The translations under genes and the position numbers were made by a program. From Gemmatimonadota bacterium (GTDB lineage Bacteria; Gemmatimonadota; Gemmatimonadetes; Longimicrobiales; Gaopeijiaceae): DNA of 64,000 nucleotides. The notes beneath the pieces were generated by a model. It was not told the origin of the DNA. It saw only the letters and a program-made list of their open reading frames with translations, and ran no database searches. The stretch is taken from positions 50,804 through 114,803 of the forward strand of contig JAPPGZ010000071.1 of the NCBI GenBank assembly GCA_028874905.1, read 5' to 3'. Shown piece after piece: positions 47,483 to 54,851 of the stretch. Each line of letters begins with the position of its first letter. Position 1 is the stretch's first letter.

Positions 47483-48652
47483 GTGAAGATCCCCAGCGCG
47501 TACGCAGCAGGATATGAAAGGGCCCAGGCTCTCGATCCCCGGCTGGCGACAGCATACATCCGTCATACGACGATCGGCGATCCGCTCGCGGACGCGGTGA
47601 TCCGCGATCTGGGATCCCTGTCTCCCGAGGAGATCCACGAGACCCTGGCCAGCGTTCTGGAGGGTCCGGACCCATCGGGCCGCGGCGTTCCCGATTCCCT
47701 GCTGGCCTTCGTCCAGGAAGCCAGAACGGTACCGGAATGGTTCGACAGAAGGCGCGCGAGAGTCGCTTCCCAGGCCTTTCTCCGCAACTCGGACATCGTC
47801 CTCGCAGCCCTCGTGGGCGGCAGCATCGTGGAGGGGTTCTCGACGCTGATCAGCAAGTCGTTTCGAATTCGCGGGCGGCTCGTCGTTGCGGCCATACGCC
47901 GTCTCAAGCACAACGGCATGCAGTTGGTCGAGCAGTATCTGCCGGGCGGTATGGAACCCGATGGGGATGGATGGAGGCTGACGCTCCGCGCCCGCCTGGT
48001 GCATGCCCAGTCAAGGCATCTTCTCAACGGCTCCGACGAGTGGGACCGGGAGCGGTACGGAACGCCCCTCAGCGCCGCGCATATCCTGTTGGCCGGATCG
48101 GCCTTCTCGGGCCGCCTGATGGGGCACGTCGCCACACTGGGGGGCGACTTTACCACGGAAGAGCGCGAGGCCTTCATTCACGTCTGGCGCTACGCCGGAC
48201 TTCTGTTCGGCATCCCCGAGGAGATTCTCTTTCACGACGAGGCCTCGGCGGTCCGAACATTCGAGGTCGGCAGGATGTGCGAGCCTCCCACCGACGACGA
48301 CGGGATCATCATGGCCAATAGCGTGGTCAACAGCGCCCCCATCATCGTCGGGGTCAAGGCGCCCCCGACGCGCCGAAGGATGGCCCGCACGGTGACTCAG
48401 GTTTCCCGCGAACTGATCGGCGACGAGTTGGCGGACTCGCTCCTGTTCCCGCGCCGGAAACGGAAGATGGTGCCGTGGCTGCGGTTCAGACACCGCGCCC
48501 GGCGAATGGTCGGCAGGGTGCTTCCCGGTCTGGCAGCCAGGCAGGACCAGGATCGATTCGAGGCCCTGATGCAGTTCGCCAGCTTCGACGAGTTCGAGCA
48601 CTCCTACAAGCTGCCTACCGCCCTCCACGACGAGCGGTCGTCGGACTGGTAG
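47483..48652 (+). CDS. Oxygenase MpaB-family (DUF2236) protein (about 389 aa)
   Basis: This matches the DUF2236/MpaB family that includes latex-clearing protein, a haem b dioxygenase. Key segments are RLVHAQSRHLL, with histidines and arginine placed as in the family's haem pocket, and HVWRYAGLLFGIPEEIL. There is no signal peptide. The C-terminal region ends in a basic stretch (RRKRKMVPWLRFRHRARRM), which may be peripheral to the membrane. The start is uncertain: GTG 47483 or TTG 47444, neither with a clear ribosome binding site. The substrate is unknown; polyisoprenoid or lipid cleavage is possible by homology. It ends just before palindrome site 7. Confidence 0.8.
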   Translation: MKIPSAYAAGYERAQALDPRLATAYIRHTTIGDPLADAVIRDLGSLSPEEIHETLASVLEGPDPSGRGVPDSLLAFVQEARTVPEWFDRRRARVASQAFLRNSDIVLAALVGGSIVEGFSTLISKSFRIRGRLVVAAIRRLKHNGMQLVEQYLPGGMEPDGDGWRLTLRARLVHAQSRHLLNGSDEWDRERYGTPLSAAHILLAGSAFSGRLMGHVATLGGDFTTEEREAFIHVWRYAGLLFGIPEEILFHDEASAVRTFEVGRMCEPPTDDDGIIMANSVVNSAPIIVGVKAPPTRRRMARTVTQVSRELIGDELADSLLFPRRKRKMVPWLRFRHRARRMVGRVLPGLAARQDQDRFEALMQFASFDEFEHSYKLPTALHDERSSDW

Positions 48653-48653
48653 C

Positions 48654-48688
48654 GGTCAGATACTAAACAAAATTGTTTAGTATCGACC
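48654..48688. promoter_or_regulatory. Palindrome family site 7, extended stem between convergent genes
   Basis: The core at 48660-48683 is ATACTAAAC, centre AAAATT, GTTTAGTAT. Here the pairing extends outward: GGTC (48654-48657) pairs with GACC (48685-48688) around one bulged A, giving a stem of about 14 pairs. It contains the stop codon of the S9 gene (TAA, 48677-48679) and follows the oxygenase stop by one base. No start codon lies downstream on either strand, so here it may act as an RNA hairpin or bidirectional terminator. Confidence 0.7.
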
Positions 48689-50941
48689 ACTACCCCCCCG
48701 TCCCCCGCCCTCCGACACCACAGCCGGCCCCTCGCCCGCCTCCAGCGTCTCCAGCACCTGCCGCCACTCGAACTTCTCGCCGATCCCGCGCACGTAGTAG
48801 TCCATCCAGGCCATCTCGCTCACTGCCTTCACCAGCCGATTCCGCGGGTCCGGAATCCCGTGGCTGCGCCCCGGATACATGAACAGCTCGGTCGGCACGC
48901 CCAGCTTCTTGAGCGCCATGTGCAGCTCGACCGACTGCGGGCTCGGCACGCGCGGATCGCCCTCCACGACGTGGATCATGGTCGGGGTCTTCGCGTTCTT
49001 GATGTACTTGAGCGGTGACTGGTCGAAGTACGTGTCGAAGTCCTCGTACAGGAAGCCGTCGCCGACGTAGAACTGGCGGTTCCGCTGCACGTCGCTCTGC
49101 GCGTACATGCTGATCCAGTTCATCGTCCCCGCGCCCGAGCTGATCGCCTTGAAACGGTCGGTCTGCGTCAGAATCCAGTTGGACCAGTGGCCGCCGGCGC
49201 TCCAGCCGAGCGCACCCATCCGGTCCCCGTCCACAATCCCTTCGTCGATCAGATGGTCCACGCCGGTGATGATGTCCTCGTACCCCATCGTGAAGTAGTC
49301 GCCGACGATATCCGTGCGATGGGCGTTGCCATAGTTCCGCGAGCCTCGGTAGTTGGGTTTGAGGACGGCGTACCCCGCGCCGGCGTAGACCTGGGCGCTG
49401 TAGCCGCCATTGAAGCGCAGGATGTCGGCTGACGCAGGTCCCCCGTGGATCGCGACGATGAGCGGATAGCGCGTCCCCTCCTCATAGCCGACAGGGTAGA
49501 CCAGCACCCCACCCACCGTCCTTCCATCGGACGAGCGCCAGTTGATCTCGACTTCCTGGCCGAGCGCGATGTCGCGGACGTGCGGATTGACGTCCACGAG
49601 CTGCGTCCACGCCGAGCGGTTCGGCACATCGTCCACGCTGGCCACGGTGAACACGGTCGGCGGCGTCTTCGGGTCGCTGTAGCCGATGAGGATCGTGCCG
49701 GTGTCATCGTCGCGCGACACGGACAGCGCGGCCCGCTCCTCGGTGAGCTGCCGCACCGCGCCAGACGCCACGTCGAGCGCGTGCAGCTGCGTGGTCACGG
49801 TCACGCCCGCGTTGAAGTAGATCGTCCCGGAGTCGTCCGACCAGAACCCGACGCTGGAGCTCTGGTCGAAATCGCCGCCCAGCTTCCGGAACGCGCCCCC
49901 GCGGTCGGCGACCTCGCGGATGTACACGCGATTGTCGGTCATGGTGTAGCGCTCCATGTTGTCCGGCGCCGAAAACGCGATCCAGCGGCCGTCGGGCGAG
50001 AAGCTCAGCCCGCCTTCGCCGACTTCGTAGTTGTCGGTAAGGCGCTCGATCTCACCGGTCGCGACCTCCATCAGGTACAGGTCGGCGTACAGTCGCTGCG
50101 CGGTGATGTTGCGCTCGTAGCGCTTGGGCGAGCCGCCCGTGATGCCGATCCAGCTGCCGTCGTCGGAGAGCGCGAAGCTGTTGATGCTGTAAGCCGGGTC
50201 GTCGGTTTCGCGCCGCTCTTCGCCCGTCGCGACATCCACGCTCCACAGGCTCGACAAGGGGGTGACCGCGTTGCGCACGTCGACGGTGAACCCCTTCTCG
50301 ACCCGCTTCACCTCGTCCTCGTCGAACGAGTCGGGGCGCGCGAAGTAGATCCGCGTGCCGTCGGGGGTGAAGTCCCACTGCTCGACGCCCGCGTCGCCAT
50401 GCGTGATCACCTCTGCCGCGGCCCCAACCAGACCATCCACTGGCACCCGATAGAGCTGTTCGCGGCTGCGCTCGCCGGAGCGGTAGACGAGCCAGCGACC
50501 ATCGGGACTGAATTCAAACCCCGACACCCCCTCGCCCGCGTCGGTGATCTTCCGGGCCTCGCCGCCGTCGTGCCGCATCATGTAGAGCTGGTTGTCGTTC
50601 CCGTCGCGGTTGGACAAGAACACGAAGAACGACCCGTCCGGAGCCCATGCCGGACTCGTCTCGTTGTGGTCCTCGGTGTACGTCAGCCGCCGATCGGACG
50701 CCACACCCTCGCTGAGCGACACGAGGTGGATGTCGGTCTGGGACTCGGCCTGCTCCCAGTCGGGGGTGGTGACGGTGTAGAGCATCCACGCCCCGTCCGG
50801 ACTCGGTGTCCAGGAGCCCGCACGCTTCAGCTCCTGCACGTCCATGAAGGTGAGGGGTGGCTGCTGGGCGGCGAGCCGTGGGTTGAACGGCGCCCCGAGC
50901 GCCATTGCGGAAACGGTTAGGGCCAGGGAAAGGGTGCGCAT
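48677..50941 (-). CDS. Exported S9 peptidase, acylaminoacyl-peptidase/DPP type (754 aa)
   Basis: The start at 50941 has GAGG six bases upstream; the signal ends RLAAQ (about residue 25). The propeller blades (SPDGAWMLYTV, SNRDGNDNQLYMMRHDGG, SPDGRWLVYRSGERSREQLYRV) precede a hydrolase domain. Its complete triad has serine in GWSAGGHWS, aspartate in VEGDPRVPS and histidine in GRSHGIPD. It is closer to acylaminoacyl-peptidase/S9C members than the other three S9 proteins in this window. It is probably periplasmic. A glycine- and arginine-rich tail (GGRGGSGRY) ends inside palindrome site 7. It is divergent from the symporter operon at 51037. Confidence 0.92.
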   Translation of the reverse strand: MRTLSLALTVSAMALGAPFNPRLAAQQPPLTFMDVQELKRAGSWTPSPDGAWMLYTVTTPDWEQAESQTDIHLVSLSEGVASDRRLTYTEDHNETSPAWAPDGSFFVFLSNRDGNDNQLYMMRHDGGEARKITDAGEGVSGFEFSPDGRWLVYRSGERSREQLYRVPVDGLVGAAAEVITHGDAGVEQWDFTPDGTRIYFARPDSFDEDEVKRVEKGFTVDVRNAVTPLSSLWSVDVATGEERRETDDPAYSINSFALSDDGSWIGITGGSPKRYERNITAQRLYADLYLMEVATGEIERLTDNYEVGEGGLSFSPDGRWIAFSAPDNMERYTMTDNRVYIREVADRGGAFRKLGGDFDQSSSVGFWSDDSGTIYFNAGVTVTTQLHALDVASGAVRQLTEERAALSVSRDDDTGTILIGYSDPKTPPTVFTVASVDDVPNRSAWTQLVDVNPHVRDIALGQEVEINWRSSDGRTVGGVLVYPVGYEEGTRYPLIVAIHGGPASADILRFNGGYSAQVYAGAGYAVLKPNYRGSRNYGNAHRTDIVGDYFTMGYEDIITGVDHLIDEGIVDGDRMGALGWSAGGHWSNWILTQTDRFKAISSGAGTMNWISMYAQSDVQRNRQFYVGDGFLYEDFDTYFDQSPLKYIKNAKTPTMIHVVEGDPRVPSPQSVELHMALKKLGVPTELFMYPGRSHGIPDPRNRLVKAVSEMAWMDYYVRGIGEKFEWRQVLETLEAGEGPAVVSEGGGRGGSGRY

Positions 50942-51036
50942 GGTGAACCTCGCTGCTGGTCGGTGTACGGTCGGCCGGTATGCCTTATGATACGCAGTGA
51001 GAGCGAGGTCGACGAGGACCCGACAAGGAGATACGG

Positions 51037-52233
51037 CTGACGGCCCGACGCAAGATCCCCACATACGTGTGGACGTTTCTGGCCCTCGTGGCGGGCCTGA
51101 CCGCGGGCGGAGTCTTTCCCGGGCCGCTCGCGCCTGTGGCGGATGCCACGTCGACGCTGATCGGTTGGGTCGTCGCCGTCGTGCCGCTGCTGATTCTTGC
51201 CGCGCTGAGCCCGGCGATCGCGACTCTGGTGCGGCGTGGGCTGGCGGGCCGCTTCGCGGGTGCGGTCGTCCTCTGGTACGTCTTTACGTCAACCGTCGCG
51301 GGGCTGATCGCTCTCGTGGCCTCGGCCGCGATCTTTCGCATCCCGCTGACGGCGGGGGACCAGGGTATATGGACGGAAGCGGTCGCGATGCTGCAGAGCC
51401 TCGGGGAGGGCGGGGCGTCGCGGCCGCTCCTGGCGATTCTTGCGGGCGTGCTGCTCGGGCTCTTCGGCGCGCGCCACGATCCGACCTACGGAGTGCTGCA
51501 GAGAGTCGCCGGCGCCATCGAGAGGGCGGGCGGCAGCCTGGCCTACGTCATGCTCCCGCTCATCCTCGCGTTCGGCGTCACCCTGGGCGTGCGCTTCGGT
51601 GCGAGCCTGGGGCTGTCCCACTACCTCACCATGACCGGCTACACGGCGGCGCTCGTGGTCGTATGGTGGGCGTTCTACACGTTCGTGCTCGTGCGCCGGG
51701 TGGGGCGCCGGCGCGTGGGACCGGTGCTGAGCGGGTACTACGTGCCGACCGCGATGTTCGCCGCCGGTACGTGTTCGTCGTTGGCGACGCTGCCCGTCAA
51801 CCTCGCCAATGCGAAGACGGTGGGCGTCCGCGACGAGGTGGCCGACTTCGTCCTGCCCTTCGGCGCCGTGGTGAACCTGGACGCGAGCGCGCTGGCCTAC
51901 CTCGCCTATGGCCCCTTTGTCGTCAGCTACGTCTTCGGCATGGAGTTGAGCTGGGTGATGATGCTCGCCGCCTGGCCGGCCGTCGTCCTGTTCACGATCG
52001 CGGCGCCGGGACTGCCGGCCGGGATGGGGACGGCGCTTTGGAGCGCGACGCTGTTCGCAAGCATCCTGGGACTGGAGGGCCAGGCGCAGGGCGACTTCGT
52101 TGCGAGCTGGATCGCGCTCTCCGGCGGCATACCCGACATGCTCCGCACGGCGACCAACTGTACCGGCGACGGCTACACCGCGATCATCTTCGATGGCCGG
52201 TTTGATGAGTTTTTCGGGAGGGAACGTGGCTGA
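51037..52233 (+). CDS. Dicarboxylate/amino acid:cation symporter, SDF family (398 aa, probable CTG start)
   Basis: This is a DAACS/SLC1-type transporter that moves dicarboxylates or acidic amino acids with Na+ or H+. Hydrophobic segments cover the whole chain, with the family hairpin motif ATLPVNLANAK and the substrate-site stretch GAVVNLDASALAYLAYG. The end NCTGDGYTAII replaces the more usual family sequence. AAGGAG at 51025-51030 is six bases from an in-frame CTG at 51037, which gives the N-terminus TARRKIPTYVWTFLALVAG; the next start, GTG 51067, has no ribosome binding site and truncates the first helix. The M29-like genes follow with an eight-base overlap. Confidence 0.85.
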   Translation: MTARRKIPTYVWTFLALVAGLTAGGVFPGPLAPVADATSTLIGWVVAVVPLLILAALSPAIATLVRRGLAGRFAGAVVLWYVFTSTVAGLIALVASAAIFRIPLTAGDQGIWTEAVAMLQSLGEGGASRPLLAILAGVLLGLFGARHDPTYGVLQRVAGAIERAGGSLAYVMLPLILAFGVTLGVRFGASLGLSHYLTMTGYTAALVVVWWAFYTFVLVRRVGRRRVGPVLSGYYVPTAMFAAGTCSSLATLPVNLANAKTVGVRDEVADFVLPFGAVVNLDASALAYLAYGPFVVSYVFGMELSWVMMLAAWPAVVLFTIAAPGLPAGMGTALWSATLFASILGLEGQAQGDFVASWIALSGGIPDMLRTATNCTGDGYTAIIFDGRFDEFFGRERG

Positions 52234-53266
52234 GGTGGGCGCGCCCGGCGTGGGGGCCGCCGATGCGGGCGCGGCCGATGCGGGCGTGGATCTGGCTCCC
52301 GCCGCGTCCCTGGCCCCCGGCGCTCGCCGGCTCGTGCACGTCAATGGACGAATTCAGCCGGACGAGGCGGTCGTCGTCGTCACCGACCCGACAATGTTGC
52401 GCTACGCAGATGCCGTGGCGGCTGCCGCCCGCGAGGCCGGCGCCGCGGTCACGGTCTGCATCATCCCGTTGCGTGACCAGGACGGCCAGGAACCGCCCCC
52501 GCCGGTGGCCCGAGCAATGGCGGAAGCGGCCGTCATCTTCTCACCCGTGCGCATCTCGATCACCCACACGCGGGCAATGCGCGCCGCGCTCGACGCGGGC
52601 GCGCGCGTATGCATGATGACGGCCTACACCGATGCGATCATGACCAGCCCGGCGTTGCTGGACACCGACTTCGAGGTCCAGGTCGCGGTCTGTCGTCGTC
52701 TTGGAGCCGCATTCACCGCTGGCAATTCGGTGCGCCTGACCTCCCCGCACGGAACCGATCTCCGGTTCGGGATCGAGGGCCGTGTCGCCAACGTGCTGAC
52801 CAACATCCCGGCGCCCGGCGAGCTGGCCCCCGTACCCGATATCGAGGTCAACGTGGTGCCGGTCACCGGGTCGGCCGAAGGCACGATTATCGCCGACGCC
52901 TCAGTGCCCTACCTGGGCATCGGGGTCCTCGACGAGCCTATCGTCTGCCGGGTGCGCGACGGCTACGTCGTCGAGATGACCGGCGGCGCGCAGGCCGACT
53001 TCTTGCGGGAACACCTCGAGTCCTTCGCCGACCGCCACTGCTTCAACGTCGCGGAACTCGGCGTGGGCCTGAATCCGAACGCCCGCCTCACAGGCGAAAT
53101 GCTCGAGGACGAGGGCGTTCTGGGCACGATCCACATCGGTATCGGGACCAGCCACACCCTGGGCGGCGAGATCGTGGCACCGACGCACTACGACCTGCTC
53201 ATGTGGGCACCGACCATTGCCGTCGACGGCCGGGTCGTGCAGCGGGACACGGAGGTGCTGGTGTGA
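52226..53266 (+). CDS. M29 aminopeptidase / NicX-like metalloenzyme (346 aa)
   Basis: The GTG at 52226 overlaps the symporter stop and follows GGGAGG. The protein matches the family shared by M29 aminopeptidases and 2,5-dihydroxypyridine 5,6-dioxygenase (NicX). The acidic cluster GEMLEDEGVLGTIHIGIG and the HxD motif in THYDLLM are the expected metal ligands. Length is nearer NicX (about 350) than M29 (about 410), so either peptide cleavage or ring-opening oxygenation is possible. An alanine-rich N-terminal stretch (GAADAGAADAG) is unusual. The next paralogue starts inside its stop (GTGA), so the three genes form one coupled operon. Confidence 0.8.
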   Translation: MAEVGAPGVGAADAGAADAGVDLAPAASLAPGARRLVHVNGRIQPDEAVVVVTDPTMLRYADAVAAAAREAGAAVTVCIIPLRDQDGQEPPPPVARAMAEAAVIFSPVRISITHTRAMRAALDAGARVCMMTAYTDAIMTSPALLDTDFEVQVAVCRRLGAAFTAGNSVRLTSPHGTDLRFGIEGRVANVLTNIPAPGELAPVPDIEVNVVPVTGSAEGTIIADASVPYLGIGVLDEPIVCRVRDGYVVEMTGGAQADFLREHLESFADRHCFNVAELGVGLNPNARLTGEMLEDEGVLGTIHIGIGTSHTLGGEIVAPTHYDLLMWAPTIAVDGRVVQRDTEVLV

Positions 53267-54225
53267 AGGAGGGCGCCAGAATCCTCGTGCGGACGTGTGC
53301 CAACGTCCAAGCCGCCGAAAACGCGGTGATCGTGACCGATCCGGAGCGGATGAGAATCGCCGAAGCCGTCGCCGACGAGGCGCGCGAGGCCGGAGCCGTC
53401 GTGAGCATCCTGATTCCGCCGGAGCGGTCCATCGACAACGAGGAACCTGGTCCGGCGGTGGCCGCGGCTCTGGCGGCTTCCGATGTCGTGTTCCTTCCGG
53501 TGACTCTCGCCATGGCACACACGCGCGCCGTACGCGAAGCCATCGGCGCGGGCGCCCGCGTACTGTCGATGACGGCCTTCACCGAACGGATGATGCGCGA
53601 AGGCGGACTCTTTACGGACTTCCGAGCGCGCCAGCCGCTGTGCCGCGCGCTGGCGGCCAGGCTCACCGCGGGCACGCGGCTGCGGGTCACAAACCCCTCC
53701 GGTACCGACCTGAGCATGAGCCTGGAGGGCGTCACCGGGAACAGCCACGCCTGCCTGCTCGATGGCCCGGGCTTCTCCGCTGTCCCCAACATTGAAGCCA
53801 ACTGCGCACCCGCCCAGGGAACCGCCGAAGGCGTGTTCGTGTGTGACGGGAGCATCCCGTACTACGGCGTGGGTCCCGTCAGCCACCCCGTCACGTTCCA
53901 CATCTCGAAGGGCTTCGTCACGCGCATCGAGGGTGGGGACCAGGCCGACTTCCTTGCCGACCTGCTCGCCCGGCAGGAGGACCGCTGGGTCTACAACCTG
54001 GCTCAGTTCGCCTTTGGCCTGAATCCGGCCTGTACCGAGTTCACGGGCGAGATGCTCAACGATGAAGGCGTGAACGGCACGGTGCACATCGGGATCGGAA
54101 CATCCGCCAACCTGGGGGGCAACGTGTCCACAAAGACCCACTTCGACGCAGTCACACGGGCGCCGACGGTGTGGATCGATGAGGAATTGGTGCTCCGCGA
54201 CGGCGAGATTCTCGTGCAAGGGTGA
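53263..54225 (+). CDS. M29 aminopeptidase / NicX-like metalloenzyme, second copy (320 aa)
   Basis: The GTG at 53263 overlaps the previous stop by four bases and follows GGAGG by seven bases. It is a diverged paralogue of the preceding protein, colinear throughout. Both keep NIEANCAPAQGTAEG/DIEVNVVPVTGSAEG, the GEMLNDEGVNGTVHIGIG cluster and HxD (THFDAV). Having two copies together with a symporter suggests a heteromeric enzyme or two related substrates imported by the transporter. I infer the substrate is small and acidic, but nothing here proves it. Confidence 0.8.
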   Translation: MKEGARILVRTCANVQAAENAVIVTDPERMRIAEAVADEAREAGAVVSILIPPERSIDNEEPGPAVAAALAASDVVFLPVTLAMAHTRAVREAIGAGARVLSMTAFTERMMREGGLFTDFRARQPLCRALAARLTAGTRLRVTNPSGTDLSMSLEGVTGNSHACLLDGPGFSAVPNIEANCAPAQGTAEGVFVCDGSIPYYGVGPVSHPVTFHISKGFVTRIEGGDQADFLADLLARQEDRWVYNLAQFAFGLNPACTEFTGEMLNDEGVNGTVHIGIGTSANLGGNVSTKTHFDAVTRAPTVWIDEELVLRDGEILVQG

Positions 54226-54279
54226 GTGCCCGGATTACCGCTCGCATCAGCCGACTATTCAGTCCCTGAATGGGTGTGC

Positions 54280-54299
54280 AACGTTTCAACTGAAACGTT
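54280..54299. promoter_or_regulatory. LacI-like inverted repeat
   Basis: AACGTTTCA-AC-TGAAACGTT, perfect nine-base arms with a two-base centre. GAAACG/CGTTTC half-sites are those of LacI-family operators, though here they are arranged tail to tail. It lies between the M29-like stop (54225) and the broken hydrolase, downstream of one gene and past the end of the other. It may be an orphan operator left from deleted sequence, or a terminator hairpin. Confidence 0.45.
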
Positions 54300-54323
54300 T
54301 TCGCGTCTCTCACTCCCGCCGAC

Positions 54324-54665
54324 TCAGCCCCGCAGGTGCTCGTCGAAGAACGCGATAGTCCGCTGCTGCGCGAGAGCGGCGGCTTCCTGGTCGTAACGAG
54401 GGGTAGTGTCGTTGTGGAACCCGTGGTTCGCGCCCTCATAGACATGAACCACGAAGTCTTTCCCGTTGTCCTCCAGCGCCTCCTGGTAGGCCGGGTAGCC
54501 GGCGTTGATCCGCTCGTCCAGACCCGCGAGCTGGATCATGAGGGGCGCCTGTATCGAGGGCACGTCCACCGGGGCTGGCGCCGACCCGTAGAACGGCACG
54601 CCGGCACCCAGATCCGGCAGCCGGACCGCGAGCTGATTCACCACTCCGCCGCCGTATCGGATCAC
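54324..54665 (-). pseudogene. Dienelactone hydrolase, C-terminal fragment
   Basis: The 113-codon frame matches only the second half of a dienelactone hydrolase: [24 protein letters not shown], then the aspartate in LAGLDERIN and histidine in GANHGFHND. Intact family members are 230-290 residues. The fragment begins just where the nucleophile (GxCxGG) should be, so the catalytic cysteine or serine is missing. No matching N-terminal half lies in the 186 bases upstream (54666-54851), which hold no recognisable gene. I read it as a remnant of a deletion or recombination next to the efflux operon. Confidence 0.75.
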
Positions 54666-54851
54666 CTCAGGCGCGAATCACTGCAAGAAATCACGTAAGT
54701 TCATACAGGACTGCACGATCTGCCATTCTTGCGGTTGCCGCGCATACGATTCAATCGTCTCGAAATTGTGGGAATGCAGTACCTAAACGGCGGGAATCGG
54801 GGTCGCGTCGGATCCAACACGGTGGATGTTCATTTGAGCAAACCGTTCGGC

